Below, piece by piece: positions 51,201 to 59,639 of a DNA stretch of 64,000 nucleotides (position 1 is the first letter of the stretch; each line of letters begins with the position of its first letter). The position numbers were made by a program, and so were the translations under genes. The notes under the pieces were generated by a model. It worked only from the letters and a program-made list of their open reading frames with translations, ran no database searches and was not told the origin of the DNA. Location of the stretch: assembly GCA_964035575.1 (NCBI GenBank), contig OZ037851.1, positions 1,240,001 through 1,304,000 of the forward strand, read 5' to 3'. This stretch comes from Rhynchopus sp. YZ270_cl-10 (taxonomy: Eukaryota > Euglenozoa > Diplonemea > Diplonemida > Diplonemidae).

Positions 51201-53202
51201 CTACCGGCGACATTTGTGTCCTGGGTGTATGCAGGGGAACGCTGCAGCCCAGCTGTGCACAGCAGACGTGTCCCGTGCTCTCGCAGTGCCACCTCCCAGG
51301 CGAGTGCATTGGGGCCGCAGACGGAAGTGCGGCTGTGTGTTCTGCACCACTCAAGCAGGATGGCGTTGCGTGCAACGACAACGACCCGACCACGTCCAGC
51401 GACATGTGCTTCGCTGGCCGTTGCACGGGGACGGTGAGCTGTGGTGGCACGCTCTGCCTGCCGCAGCAGCCAGACTGCTACAAGGCCTCGTGTGTGCTGG
51501 GTGTGTGCACCCAGACAGTGAAAGAGGACGGTGCTCCATGCGGCATAGGCACCAACAACAGCGTTTGCAACAGCGGGGTGTGCACTGCAGGCGGCATCAC
51601 CGGCGCTGCGAACTGCAGTGCAGGAGGCGACCAAACGTGCAGCGGAAGCAGCCAAGTCTGCGTGGACCTCTTCGACACATGGCACTGCAGATGCCCACAG
51701 CCTCAGCAGGGGTGGGTCGTCCGTGGAGTTGCAAGCTGCTCGGGTATTGTGCCTGGCAGGGACTCTGGAGGGCTTGAGCTTAAGTTCACAAGCGAATTCA
51801 CAGACAAGAGCCTTGCGGAATGGGTTGAGGAGGTTGCGCAACGTCTCGGCGTGTCACCAACTAAGTATGTTATTTTCTTCTTTTGCCTCACAATCTTTAT
51901 TCCTCACAGAGTTGACGCCACTGTAAGCACGTCCGACAAAACGAAGATCACCCTGACGTTCAAGGGGCAGGCGACAGACCCAGAGTTGGCGTCGAACCAG
52001 CGCATCAACGACGACCACTCTGGGTCCGACATCATGAAGGACTTCCAGAACAAGGTCTCAAGCTGTAGCTGCAGCAGCACCGTCGTCACCTCCACGTGCA
52101 CCACACTCTGCGCAGCGCCCATCTCCAGCGAGGCGTCGTGCTCCTCACGCGTCACGCTCTCCACCTGCGACACCAGCAGCAGCTGTTCTTGGACGGTATG
52201 TCCTTTCAAATATTTTTCTTGAATGCCATGTTGTTACTTTCCTTCTCACCATCACCCTCATCATCATACAGGGCTCTTTCTGTGGCGCCGCCGCCAGCGT
52301 CGCTACCCCAGCAGACGACGACGACGATGATAGCGTATGCACACCTCCTCCTCCCTCTTCTTAGCAACCTATTCTCTTATTATCCTTTGTGCACGAGGCA
52401 CGTTACATCTTTCAGGTGTTCTTATCGTTCTTATCACTACATTTCAAGCCCTTTACCCCCTTTTCCCACTCCATCCTACCTACAGAACTTGTGGATCTGG
52501 CTGATTGTGGTTGGCGCAGTTTTGTTGTGTTGTTGTTTGATTGTTGGGTTCTTTATGTGGAAGAAGTCGAAAGGCACAGGCACACCTGACGACGACGAGG
52601 TTGCTGTGAAGGAGGAGGAGATGATGGGCACCAAGAGCACAGACCCTCTGCTGGAAGCACATCCTGGAGTGGAACAGCAGGAGGAACCATACGTCCCAAT
52701 GGACACCAACCAGGCACCTGCACCGGACCGTGGCTATGCGGAATCCGAAGCGTTCCAGAGCAGATACGACCCGGACGAACCGATCTTTGATTCGCAACGC
52801 CCCCCTGAGTCGTTCATGACACCACACGACCCTGGCCACCATGCTGTTCCTTATGCAACCACGAACTCCCTACCCCCTGCGACGTATTACGACCCGCTAG
52901 CAGAGCAGCAGCAGCCGTCCTTCAACGACTACGGCGCGGGGCGTGGCGGAAGCATCATGCTCGAAACGTACCACCCCTCTGTGCACACAGTACCGCATCA
53001 CTCCGCTGGTGGTGGCGGTGGTGGTTCCTTCCTCCCGCACGACCCGCTCGCCAGTCTCGGCTTCGGGACGGATCCACACGGTTCGTACCAACCAGTCGGC
53101 ACCGTGCATTCAAGCGTTCCGTCCATGGCAGGTCTGCCTACATCCCAACCAGCAGGGGCCAGTCCACTGTCTATGTCGCCTAGAGGGGCCTTCTATGTCT
53201 GA
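30220..53202 (+). CDS. Giant cysteine-rich type I membrane protein, gene 2
   Basis: Exons are 30220-49645, 49862-50035, 50085-51864, 51910-52195, 52272-52334 and 52486-53202. Every junction is GT-AG (five donors GTATGT/GTATGC) and the total is exactly 7,482 codons, which supports the model strongly. The protein has a signal peptide (LLIAAVVPCLSQ), 29 sushi-like modules (to about nt 35770), a CDDGN cysteine array (to about 51600), an EGF-like module (51605-51740), an alpha/beta stretch, one membrane helix (52489-52560) and a cytoplasmic tail of about 215 residues, first acidic then rich in Pro, Tyr, Ser and Gly. The exon 1 to exon 2 join restores the module T-D-L-C-L-N-V. The likely role, a surface adhesin or receptor that may pair with gene 1, is inferred from architecture. 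Confidence 0.9.
30298..35770 (+). repeat. 29 sushi-like six-Cys modules of gene 2
   Basis: I count 29 tandem units of about 58-63 residues. The consensus is C-T-x-G-P-x-x-x-x-D-x-N-A-x-Y-x-x-C, then G-E-x-C-x-P-x-C-x-x-G-Y, then G-S-F-x-L-x-C, then Y-x-A-x-G-A-x-C. The GY..GSF.L.C..G order recalls CCP/sushi domains, but there are six cysteines rather than four. Units 22, 24, 26 and 27 are the most diverged. Gene 1 has only two or three such units. Confidence 0.7.
49646..49861 (+). other. Intron 1 of gene 2
   Basis: The donor is GTATGCAT and the acceptor is CTCCCTCTCAG; 216 nt. Joining G|AT restores an Asp codon and the module pattern. Without splicing the frame stops at 49692. Confidence 0.85.
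50036..50084 (+). other. Intron 2 of gene 2
   Basis: It is 49 nt, GTATGT..CTACACAG. The join C|TG gives Leu and the continuation LLCGSG. Confidence 0.8.
51865..51909 (+). other. Intron 3 of gene 2 (45 nt, stop-free)
   Basis: The intron runs GTATGT..CCTCACAG. It has a length divisible by three and no stop, so retention would add 15 mostly hydrophobic residues to the juxtamembrane domain. Confidence 0.75.
52196..52271 (+). other. Intron 4 of gene 2
   Basis: GTATGT..CATACAG, 76 nt, phase 0. It leads into the small exon G-S-F-C-G-A-A followed by an Asp run. Confidence 0.8.
52335..52485 (+). other. Intron 5 of gene 2
   Basis: GTATGC..CCTACAG, 151 nt, phase 0. It directly precedes the membrane-helix exon. 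Confidence 0.8.
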
Positions 53203-53812
53203 TTTTGATTTTTTTTATTTTGTTTTCTTTGAATTTCTTTTTACCTCTGTTGGTCAATGAGAGGTTCTTATGTTGTTTTTGAAGCCCTTTTTTCATTGTT
53301 GCAGTTGAGTTGCGATCATTTGGTGTTTGATGTTTTACTACATAGTGCACACCCTTATTGCAGAACACCACCAGTCTATCTGGCGTTTTGTCGATTATTA
53401 GACAGGTCTCTTCTCTCATAAGAAATATGCTGTCCCATTAACTGAGATGCATATATTTAGACTAAGCGAAAGGAGGTTCCTCTTAATGTCGTTTTTTTTT
53501 TTCCACTGTCAAGGGGTGGGTTTTTTTTGAGGCGTTTGTTCGGCCACTGTGGCTGACTACACCTTTTGGTTCTCTAATCAGCAAAATTTCCACGATTTTA
53601 TTTTGCACATCCCTCAAGTTCACTTTTATTAGTGCTCCTCTCAAAAAAAAAAAAAAAACACTCAAAAGTTTCCTCCAATGGTGAGGTTTTTTCGTTAGAC
53701 GCTACGTTACGTTTTTTGTTGCCTTTTTTTATCCATTTCCCCTTCTCTTCCCCTCGCTTCCGAGCAACACCGTCTGGTCTGGTCGTCCAATTTCCCAAAC
53801 ACATCCCACGAA

Positions 53813-53848
53813 TGCTTAACCCTCACATACTGTTGCGAGGGTTAAGCA
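53813..53848. repeat. Perfect 12-bp stem hairpin
   Basis: TGCTTAACCCTC and GAGGGTTAAGCA flank a 12-nt loop. It lies about 610 bp past the gene 2 stop. Function is unknown; it could be a small MITE remnant or a 3'-end structure. Confidence 0.8.
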
Positions 53849-54190
53849 GTTCACACCAATTCCCTAGAATGCGATTAAAAAATTTCGTGAAGCTCGAAAA
53901 AAAAGCGAGGTGTCTACACGGTATCAATTATTCAAAAAAACCCAACTGTTTTTCCGAAGGACCCGGTTAATAAAAGCCCCTTCAGCTGAAAGATCATAAG
54001 TTTTTATTTTATTTTTGTGTAAAAACACACCGCCTTTTCCCCCCTGCTTGAGGTGTGTAGCTTTCCTCTCTCTGTTTTGAACCTGAAAAAGGGTGTGTTG
54101 TGATTCGCGAGACACATTTCGTCCTTTGATTTTTTTTGTCAATTTCCCTGTAAACCACTCCCAAGCGCAACACTCTGGGGTTCGATAACC

Positions 54191-54247
54191 CACGGAGTGT
54201 CAGTGCCTGCGTCCCTGAGGCGTTTGCACTATCAACTTCACTTTTTT
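54191..54247 (+). repeat. 50-bp dispersed repeat, copy 1
   Basis: CGGAGTGTCAGTGCCTGCGT is followed by CCCTGAGGCG, TTTGCACTATCAACTTCA and a T-run. Copies 2 to 4 lie at 60121-60170, 60302-60350 and, more diverged, 60428-60487. The conserved 3' T-run looks like a Pol III stop, so a small RNA gene or short SINE is possible. Confidence 0.6.
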
Positions 54248-54880
54248 GTATCTTTTAAAAGGTGACCTAAACCTGAGCAGCACTGCGAGACTTTAGGTTT
54301 GTCTTAACAGTATAGTTTTTTTCCCCCACTTTTTTGCGAAGTGACGAACATCTGAAGTGGATCGGGGGGCATTTCAAACAAGGAAAGCGGTAGCGCAAAA
54401 CTTGGTCCTATTAATACCTCTATTAAGACGGGGTTATCCGTATTCGAAACCCCCTCCCCCAAAAAAATTTTTTTTGAGCTATTAGTGGAGCGGTTGCGTA
54501 TGGCAACTTCATAATCTCAGTTTTTTTCAAGATTTTTTTTTCAATTTTTTTCATAGTACAGATCCTTAGTAACCCTCTGAAAGTGGGATTCTGAGGTGAG
54601 TGTCGAAAAACAACAAGAGTATTTTATTTTTATGTCAATTTCGATAAAAAAAAAATAGGGTATCGAAAATGACAACTTTAGTTGCAGTAAGATGTGTTTA
54701 AAAGCAGTTGAGGAGTAGTAAAGAAGAATGGAACATTGACCAGGGGGGTGTCTGTGTGTTAGATGATGAGATGCACACTCATCTTTTTCAAATATTTCTT
54801 TCTCTCTCTTTTCAATATTTATCCGTTCAATCAATGATCGGTTCCCGCCGCCCCTCTAGGCATACCTAGAAGGCGGATAC

Positions 54881-54920
54881 ATATTCACCCTATATTCGGA
54901 TCCGAATATAGGGTGAATAT
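54881..54920. repeat. Perfect 40-bp palindrome
   Basis: The two 20-nt halves are exact reverse complements meeting at GGATCC (54898-54903), with no spacer. It can extrude as a cruciform. I see no target duplication around it. Confidence 0.95.
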
Positions 54921-55463
54921 CATATTTGCCTACCCGGGGCCTTCCCCATCTCATGATATTGAGGACGGTTCTTGAAGTCCAAGAACTGCCTTTTAGAAAC
55001 AAAATTTTAAGTCTCAAAAAAAACAAAAAAAAAAAACCGAAAGTGTTATCTTTCAGGTCTCGTTTAACGTTATATATTTTAGCAAAACAAAAAACCCCCC
55101 ATCCGTTCTGTACCCGGTTTTTAGATAGTGAATTTTTCTTTTATGTTATTTTTCCGACAGGAAGGGCATTTTCTTTTATGTGCCGCACCGTTACCAAATA
55201 CTGTTTGTTAATTATTGGCTGTGTTCAGACAAAAAGAAAGACCCGAAACAGTCAGATACCACACATACCCCACTCGATACTGTCGTAGGACAGCCAACAT
55301 AGAATATGCTTTGTATAATAAAAAAAGAGTTTTCCTCACCTGCTTTTCCGCTCCTGCTTCGATTTTCTTAACACCTTCTTGCTGTAGAGTGTTTATGCTT
55401 TCATCCAAATGGGTGGCATCGTGGGTCATTCGGTAGACTTGATCTGGTGAAACCCCGCAGGAG

Positions 55464-55575
55464 TATCTGCCCTATCAGCTTTTGACGGTAGTGTAGTGGA
55501 CTACCGTGGCTGTGGGTAATGGGGAATTAGGGTTTGGTTCCGGAGAGGGAGCCTGAGAATCGGCTACATCTAGGT
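55464..55575 (+). pseudogene. Fragment of small-subunit (18S) rRNA
   Basis: The stretch CTGCCCTATCAGCTTTTGAC, later GGAATTAGGGTTTGGTTCCG and GAGAGGGAGCCTGAGAATCG with GCTAC after it, matches the universally conserved 5'-domain region of eukaryotic 18S rRNA (CTGCCCTATCAACTTTCGAT..GGAGAGGGAGCCTGAGAAACGGCTAC). The match ends abruptly after CTACATC and nothing of 18S precedes TATCTGCCC. Some bases at invariant positions differ, which fits a decayed insertion, or less likely a fragmented rRNA gene piece. It ends about 80 bp before the cyclophilin start. Confidence 0.8.
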
Positions 55576-55655
55576 GTCTGTCTCAATTTTTTCTGTTGGG
55601 CATCAATTTATTTACTCATTTTTCAAAAAAAGGAGCTAATTTTCTTATCAAAACA

Positions 55656-56505
55656 ATGGGACTCACCAAGGTGTTCTTCGACATGGCCATTGGAGGCCGC
55701 CCCGCTGGTCGCATTGTCATGCAGCTCCGCCCCGACGTTGTGCCCAAGACGTCCGAGAACTTCCGTGCGCTCTGCACCGGAGAGAAGGGATTCGGGTACA
55801 AGAACAGCCAGTTCCACCGTGTCATCCCCAACTTCATGTGCCAGGGAGGAGACTTCACCAACCACAACGGTACCGGAGGAAAGTCGATCTACGGCGCCAA
55901 GTTCGCCGACGAAAACTTCCAGCTGAAGGTATGTGTGGGGTAGGCCACTTTCAGTAAAAATTATTTTCCTCTCCTTTTCTTTCACACTCTAGTTTTTGTA
56001 TTTCGGGCACAGTATGAAAACATACCCTGCATAGGCAACCGTACCCCCCTATCAACACCCACACAACAGCACACCGGCCCTGGAGTCCTCTCGATGGCAA
56101 ACGCTGGACCCGGAACCAACGGATCCCAGTTCTTCCTGTGCACCACCGCCACCCCGTGGCTGGACGGCAAGCACGTTGTGTTCGGAAACGTGACCGAGGG
56201 CATGAACGTGGTGAAGGCCATCGAGTCTGTGGGATCCCAGTCTGGCCAGACCCGCTCCAACGTATGTCTATGTATTCTCCTTCTATCATATGGTATTTTT
56301 TGCTTGTTAAATGCGCACACGCATCATATTCATCTTTCAACTGTTTTTTTGTTCCTGCTGAGATTACTGCACTGCAATTTATAATTGCAAAAAACCACAG
56401 CAAAACAATCCCTTTCATTATTATTTCCCCCACACACAACACAAAAACCCGATACCATCACAACAGGTTGCCATCAGCGACTGTGGCGAGATCAAGGAAG
56501 AGTAA
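55656..56505 (+). CDS. PPIA: Cyclophilin A-type peptidyl-prolyl cis-trans isomerase
   Basis: Exons are 55656-55928, 56070-56261 and 56467-56505, all phase 0, giving 167 residues, close to the 165 of human CypA. It catalyses cis-trans isomerisation of Xaa-Pro bonds as a cytosolic folding helper. The start [14 protein letters not shown] fits the family; an upstream in-frame ATG at 55596 adds an atypical extension and is not used. Active-site residues are visible: the R..F-M..Q set in [14 protein letters not shown], and the W and H of [11 protein letters not shown]. The C-terminus [12 protein letters not shown] is typical. Introns have GTATGT donors and ACAACAG acceptors. No signal or targeting peptide is seen. 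Confidence 0.97.
55929..56069 (+). other. Cyclophilin intron 1
   Basis: GTATGTGT..CACAACAG, 141 nt, phase 0, between QLK and HTGPG. Confidence 0.95.
56262..56466 (+). other. Cyclophilin intron 2
   Basis: GTATGTCT..CACAACAG, 205 nt, phase 0. The last exon has only 13 codons. Confidence 0.95.
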
Positions 56506-56750
56506 ACATAGCAGCACACGCTGTCTCCTAGGACTCACTTCATTTTTTTTTCTTCTTTCTTTATGTGACCCACACGTTTGCGGACAAGAAACGCCCACAC
56601 ACCCCCCCTCCCACAAACAAACTTTGTTGAGTTTGATTATAACCCCTACCACACGAACCCTTTCCACCCTTTACCCCTCTCTCTCTCTCCATCTCGCCCT
56701 CTGCAATCCCCCCCCTTTCTTACCCTACCTTAAGAAACACAAGCTTAAAA

Positions 56751-58250
56751 ATGGCAGATGCGGGGACCAGACAGAGATTGGCGTTGATGAGGATGGTGCA
56801 GAGTGGTAATAATAATAGGGCAGATGCGCCGAGAGGTGGGGTTACCACGAATCCGCAGACGCAACGACGGACACGAGACTTGCCTGAGATTGGGCATAAA
56901 CTGCGGGCTGCGATTAGTGCGAAGGATGCGGACCAACTGCGTGAAATCATGATGCGTGTTGGGTGCCGAAATGATGTTCGAGTGAAGGTGTACCCACTAC
57001 TTACCAACGTCCTTCCTCAAGACTCAACCGGGGACTTCGTAAAGACACTTCTCCAGCAACGTTACGCAAACAACCTGCTCTATGCAGAAGCGCTCAACCT
57101 CTGTGCACAGGAGGAAGGCGCTGCCTCAGAAGAGGGTGCGTCCTCGCCGTCTTCGCTGCCGTATGCGCAGCGAACCACCATGCTCTCACCAGAGCAAGGG
57201 AAGGTAGCCAAGGAGGAAGGGCACTGCTACTACTGCGGCTCAGCCTCGCATTTCCTTCGAGAATGTGGGAAGAATTTTGAGTCCAAATCGAACCGTTTAA
57301 AGCAACAGAAATTGGTTCTTTCGATTTTAGTGGAGCAATCTTTGCAGGAAAAGTTTGGTGTGCGTCCAGCACAGCAACGCACTGCGGAATGCGAGCGCGA
57401 TCCGCTGAAAGAGTCTGAACGAGAGCCAGCATTGCCTACCTCAGCGTCGTCTTCAGAGCTTGATCAGAAAAAGAAGAACGACAACGCACCGTCGTCACCG
57501 GTAAAGGAGGAGGTGCAGGTCAAGGAGAAGATGCTTCAAAATGCGTCGTTTTCGTCGTTTATGTCTACATCGTTTGAGGTGCCGTGTGAGGCGTTGCTTG
57601 CACAGCGTACACTGAGTGGCTCGCTGGAAGTCCATCTCAGCTCTTTCCCTGGACAGATCCAACCGTCTTCTTCGATCATTGCAGTGCAGCCTGAGGTTCA
57701 GTTGTGGCTCTTCGCAATGTGCTTTAGGATGCAAGAGGCAGTGCCCGATCCGTACCTCGCTTCGGCAGTTATTCATAAGGTCGTGGGGTCGCTATCGGCG
57801 CAGGGGTGGGAAGAGAGGGTGGTGCGGGAGTGCGACACAGTGAGCGTCGCAGTGGCGGGGGGTCTGCGTGGGACGCCAGTATGGGACCATGTTGCTTCTC
57901 TTCTGCCTGAGATGTGGCCGACCCTGGAGGAGGCGCTCGCCTGCCTGCTGCGGCCAATTCTCGGATCCCTAGTGTGTCTCTGTACAGAGAAGGCGATGAT
58001 CGGGAACGACATCTCGCTTCGTCTCTGGGATTCTATTCTGTGGCAAGCAGACCCACTGCGCTCGGCAGGTCGGTTTGTTGCAGAGCTGCTGCAAGGCCTG
58101 CAGAGCAAAGCACCCCTCTGCACGCAATGGGAGGATCTTGTGCAAGCGATGTACGAGTGTCTTGCAGAATTCGACAAATGTGCAGATGAACAGCAACGAC
58201 GTGTTCTCGCCCGGTGTTGCGAGACAGATATAACACGGGCCAGCGCATAA
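56751..58250 (+). CDS. CCHC zinc-knuckle protein, 499 residues, function unknown
   Basis: This is a single-exon frame starting MADAGTRQRLAL, 246 nt after the cyclophilin stop. The leader before it is CT-rich and the context AAAAATGG is favourable. Residues 40-120 are predicted helical (LRAAISAKDADQLREIM). A CCHC zinc knuckle C-Y-Y-C-G-S-A-S-H-F-L-R-E-C spans residues 159-172, the form that usually binds single-stranded RNA or DNA. A charged low-complexity linker (about 205-260) is followed by a roughly 240-residue helical domain rich in Trp, Leu and Cys that I do not recognise. There is no polymerase, protease or integrase motif nearby, so it does not look like part of a retroelement. RNA-binding is inferred from the knuckle alone. 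Confidence 0.75.
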   Translation: MADAGTRQRLALMRMVQSGNNNRADAPRGGVTTNPQTQRRTRDLPEIGHKLRAAISAKDADQLREIMMRVGCRNDVRVKVYPLLTNVLPQDSTGDFVKTLLQQRYANNLLYAEALNLCAQEEGAASEEGASSPSSLPYAQRTTMLSPEQGKVAKEEGHCYYCGSASHFLRECGKNFESKSNRLKQQKLVLSILVEQSLQEKFGVRPAQQRTAECERDPLKESEREPALPTSASSSELDQKKKNDNAPSSPVKEEVQVKEKMLQNASFSSFMSTSFEVPCEALLAQRTLSGSLEVHLSSFPGQIQPSSSIIAVQPEVQLWLFAMCFRMQEAVPDPYLASAVIHKVVGSLSAQGWEERVVRECDTVSVAVAGGLRGTPVWDHVASLLPEMWPTLEEALACLLRPILGSLVCLCTEKAMIGNDISLRLWDSILWQADPLRSAGRFVAELLQGLQSKAPLCTQWEDLVQAMYECLAEFDKCADEQQRRVLARCCETDITRASA

Positions 58251-58297
58251 CAAAAAAAACGCTATTTTATTACCCTAGCCCATAGAACGGAAATTTA

Positions 58298-58357
58298 GTA
58301 AGTCTTTTCTTTTTGAAATATCATTTTTTGACCACCATTTTTATGTTTTACTTACAG
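58298..58357 (+). other. 60-nt intron in the 5' UTR of the ZZ/DC1-like gene
   Basis: GTAAGT..TTTTACTTACAG, located 15 nt before the ATG at 58373. Its acceptor shows that an upstream in-frame ATG at 58313 is intronic. Only 47 nt separate the previous stop codon from the donor. If this species trans-splices, the acceptor alone could be the trans-splice site. Confidence 0.6.
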
Positions 58358-58372
58358 AGAAACACAACAACA

Positions 58373-59521
58373 ATGAGCCCGCAGATCGATGAGAGCGCTT
58401 TGACATACCTTCGTGGGGAGTTGTGCTCCTACTGGATTGAATCGAACAAGGGGAGCCAGCAGGGACGCAAGCGGCGTACCTTGAAACGGACAAACCACAG
58501 GTCGCTTGATGGAAACCCGTTTGAGATTGATAAGGGTCGTGTCACGGCGTTGTTGGACTGCATTCAGAAGGTGCGTGCGGGAGAGCCGTACCACCTTCCG
58601 ACACCGACACCACCTGTGCAGACCCTTCCTGAGCCTGCGCCTACGCCCAGCCCGCAAGCACCACCGTCGCCCAACTCGAAGCGGCGCTACAAGAAGCCTC
58701 TTTCCCCCATCGCTGTGCCCACGGCAGAGCCCACCACCGACCCCTCACCCAAAGGCCTCGTGGAGGACATAGAGGATCGTCGCGAACGAATGGGTGAACG
58801 TCCATGGCGGTCCAAACCACAGAACATCCCCGAGCGTGAACGCATCCCAAGCTACATCAAAACAATGGACGGAAAGGTGATCCGCAACCCGCAGGCTCCA
58901 CTCAAGCATGTTGTGAAATGTCCGAAAAGCCATGTCCTGCTTCCGATGGAGGATGACAGGAAGGAGGATTTGATGCGGGTTGGTGGGCAGGATCTTTGCA
59001 CGGAATGCGAAGAGGAGCGGGCGGCGTTCACATGCAAGGAGTGCCTTACGCCGTACTACATCTGCGAGAAATGCCTCAAGGGGTTGGAAGAGAAGCCAGA
59101 CGGCACCAGACGGCACTCCTCCTACAGCCTCACACGCTATGGGTCAACACGGTCTGGGTCCCGCATCGGGAGCAGACGTCAGTCCAAATCTAGCGACGTA
59201 GGAGGTGGCAGCACTGGAGGGCGCCGCAAATCGTACCCAAGCCCTGTGACAAATGCCTCTGACACCCCCATCCTGCGTGCCGACAGCGATCCCTGTGTCG
59301 ACGGTGGCTTTGGCAGTGGATCAGGAAGTGCAGACGGAAGGGGGATAGGTGGTGGTGGTGCGCAGAGCATCCGCCCCGCAGCAGGACTGAAAAGCTTCCT
59401 CGCAGGGCTGCATCTGGAAGGTGTCGAGGATGTTGGTGATGAAGATGACACGCCAGCAGCATCAGACGCAGACCGCGACGACGTTGTCAGTGTTGTCCAC
59501 TCCGACTACAGTGATATGTAA
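58373..59521 (+). CDS. ZZ/DC1-like zinc-finger protein, 382 residues
   Basis: The start MSPQIDESALTY follows the context ACAACAATGA just downstream of a 5' UTR acceptor. The N-terminal about 70 residues are basic (GRKRRTLKRTNHR). A proline-rich linker (about 80-130) leads to a zinc-binding block: C183-P-K-S-H187, C209-x2-C212, C221-x2-C224, C231-x2-C234. The order CPxxH..C..C..C..C..YxxC..C is that of ZZ or DC1-like fingers, which bind proteins or lipids rather than DNA. A Ser/Gly/Arg-rich stretch and an acidic tail (DVGDEDDTPAASDADRDDVV) follow. It lies 122 bp after the zinc-knuckle gene on the same strand. Partner and pathway are unknown; the tail looks disordered. Confidence 0.75.
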   Translation: MSPQIDESALTYLRGELCSYWIESNKGSQQGRKRRTLKRTNHRSLDGNPFEIDKGRVTALLDCIQKVRAGEPYHLPTPTPPVQTLPEPAPTPSPQAPPSPNSKRRYKKPLSPIAVPTAEPTTDPSPKGLVEDIEDRRERMGERPWRSKPQNIPERERIPSYIKTMDGKVIRNPQAPLKHVVKCPKSHVLLPMEDDRKEDLMRVGGQDLCTECEEERAAFTCKECLTPYYICEKCLKGLEEKPDGTRRHSSYSLTRYGSTRSGSRIGSRRQSKSSDVGGGSTGGRRKSYPSPVTNASDTPILRADSDPCVDGGFGSGSGSADGRGIGGGGAQSIRPAAGLKSFLAGLHLEGVEDVGDEDDTPAASDADRDDVVSVVHSDYSDM

Positions 59522-59633
59522 GAAAAGGAGAGAGCAACGCCAACAGACTTACTCCCTTTCTGTACGTTTTTGAAGGGGGTATTGGGTTCAGTGCTAGATT
59601 CACGCGAGGCCTTTTCTTCTTCTTCTTCAAAAT

Positions 59634-59639
59634 AATAAA
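59634..59639 (+). terminator. Possible poly(A) signal
   Basis: AATAAA lies about 113 nt after the stop of the ZZ/DC1-like gene, preceded by a TTC-rich tract. Confidence 0.4.

Larger units (their letters stand above)
35771..51600 (+). repeat. CDDGN-type cysteine module array of gene 2
   Basis: This is the same family as in gene 1, of the order of 100 modules by length, including spliced exons. Long (SQCH..GVCD..TG.C) and short modules tend to alternate, so the expanded unit was probably a pair. Two CC modules interrupt it (near 39700-39835 and 45600-45820), as if marking joints between blocks. Confidence 0.75.
53203..55463. other. AT-rich spacer without recognisable genes
   Basis: I see no credible ORF. 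It contains a perfect 12-bp hairpin, one copy of the 50-bp dispersed repeat, one hairpin motif and a perfect 40-bp palindrome, all annotated separately. An AATAAA near 53968 is too far away to assign to gene 2. Confidence 0.6.

Noticed and set aside
54160-54200. tRNA-like T-arm (GGGGTTCGATAACCC)
   Set aside because: The closing base pair and position 61 do not fit, and no anticodon or acceptor stem can be drawn upstream. Only a near B-box remains.
55596-55655. Upstream in-frame ATG extending the cyclophilin by 20 residues
   Set aside because: The canonical cyclophilin start is at 55656; the extension does not resemble a targeting peptide and follows AT-rich leader DNA.
56751-58250. Zinc knuckle as part of a retroelement gag
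   Set aside because: No protease, reverse transcriptase or integrase motif and no long terminal repeats occur nearby. The frame is intact and sits in a gene cluster.
58313-58372. Upstream in-frame ATG extending the ZZ/DC1-like protein by 20 residues
   Set aside because: It lies inside a GTAAGT..TTACAG intron, and the extension is an AT-rich hydrophobic stretch with a weak start context.
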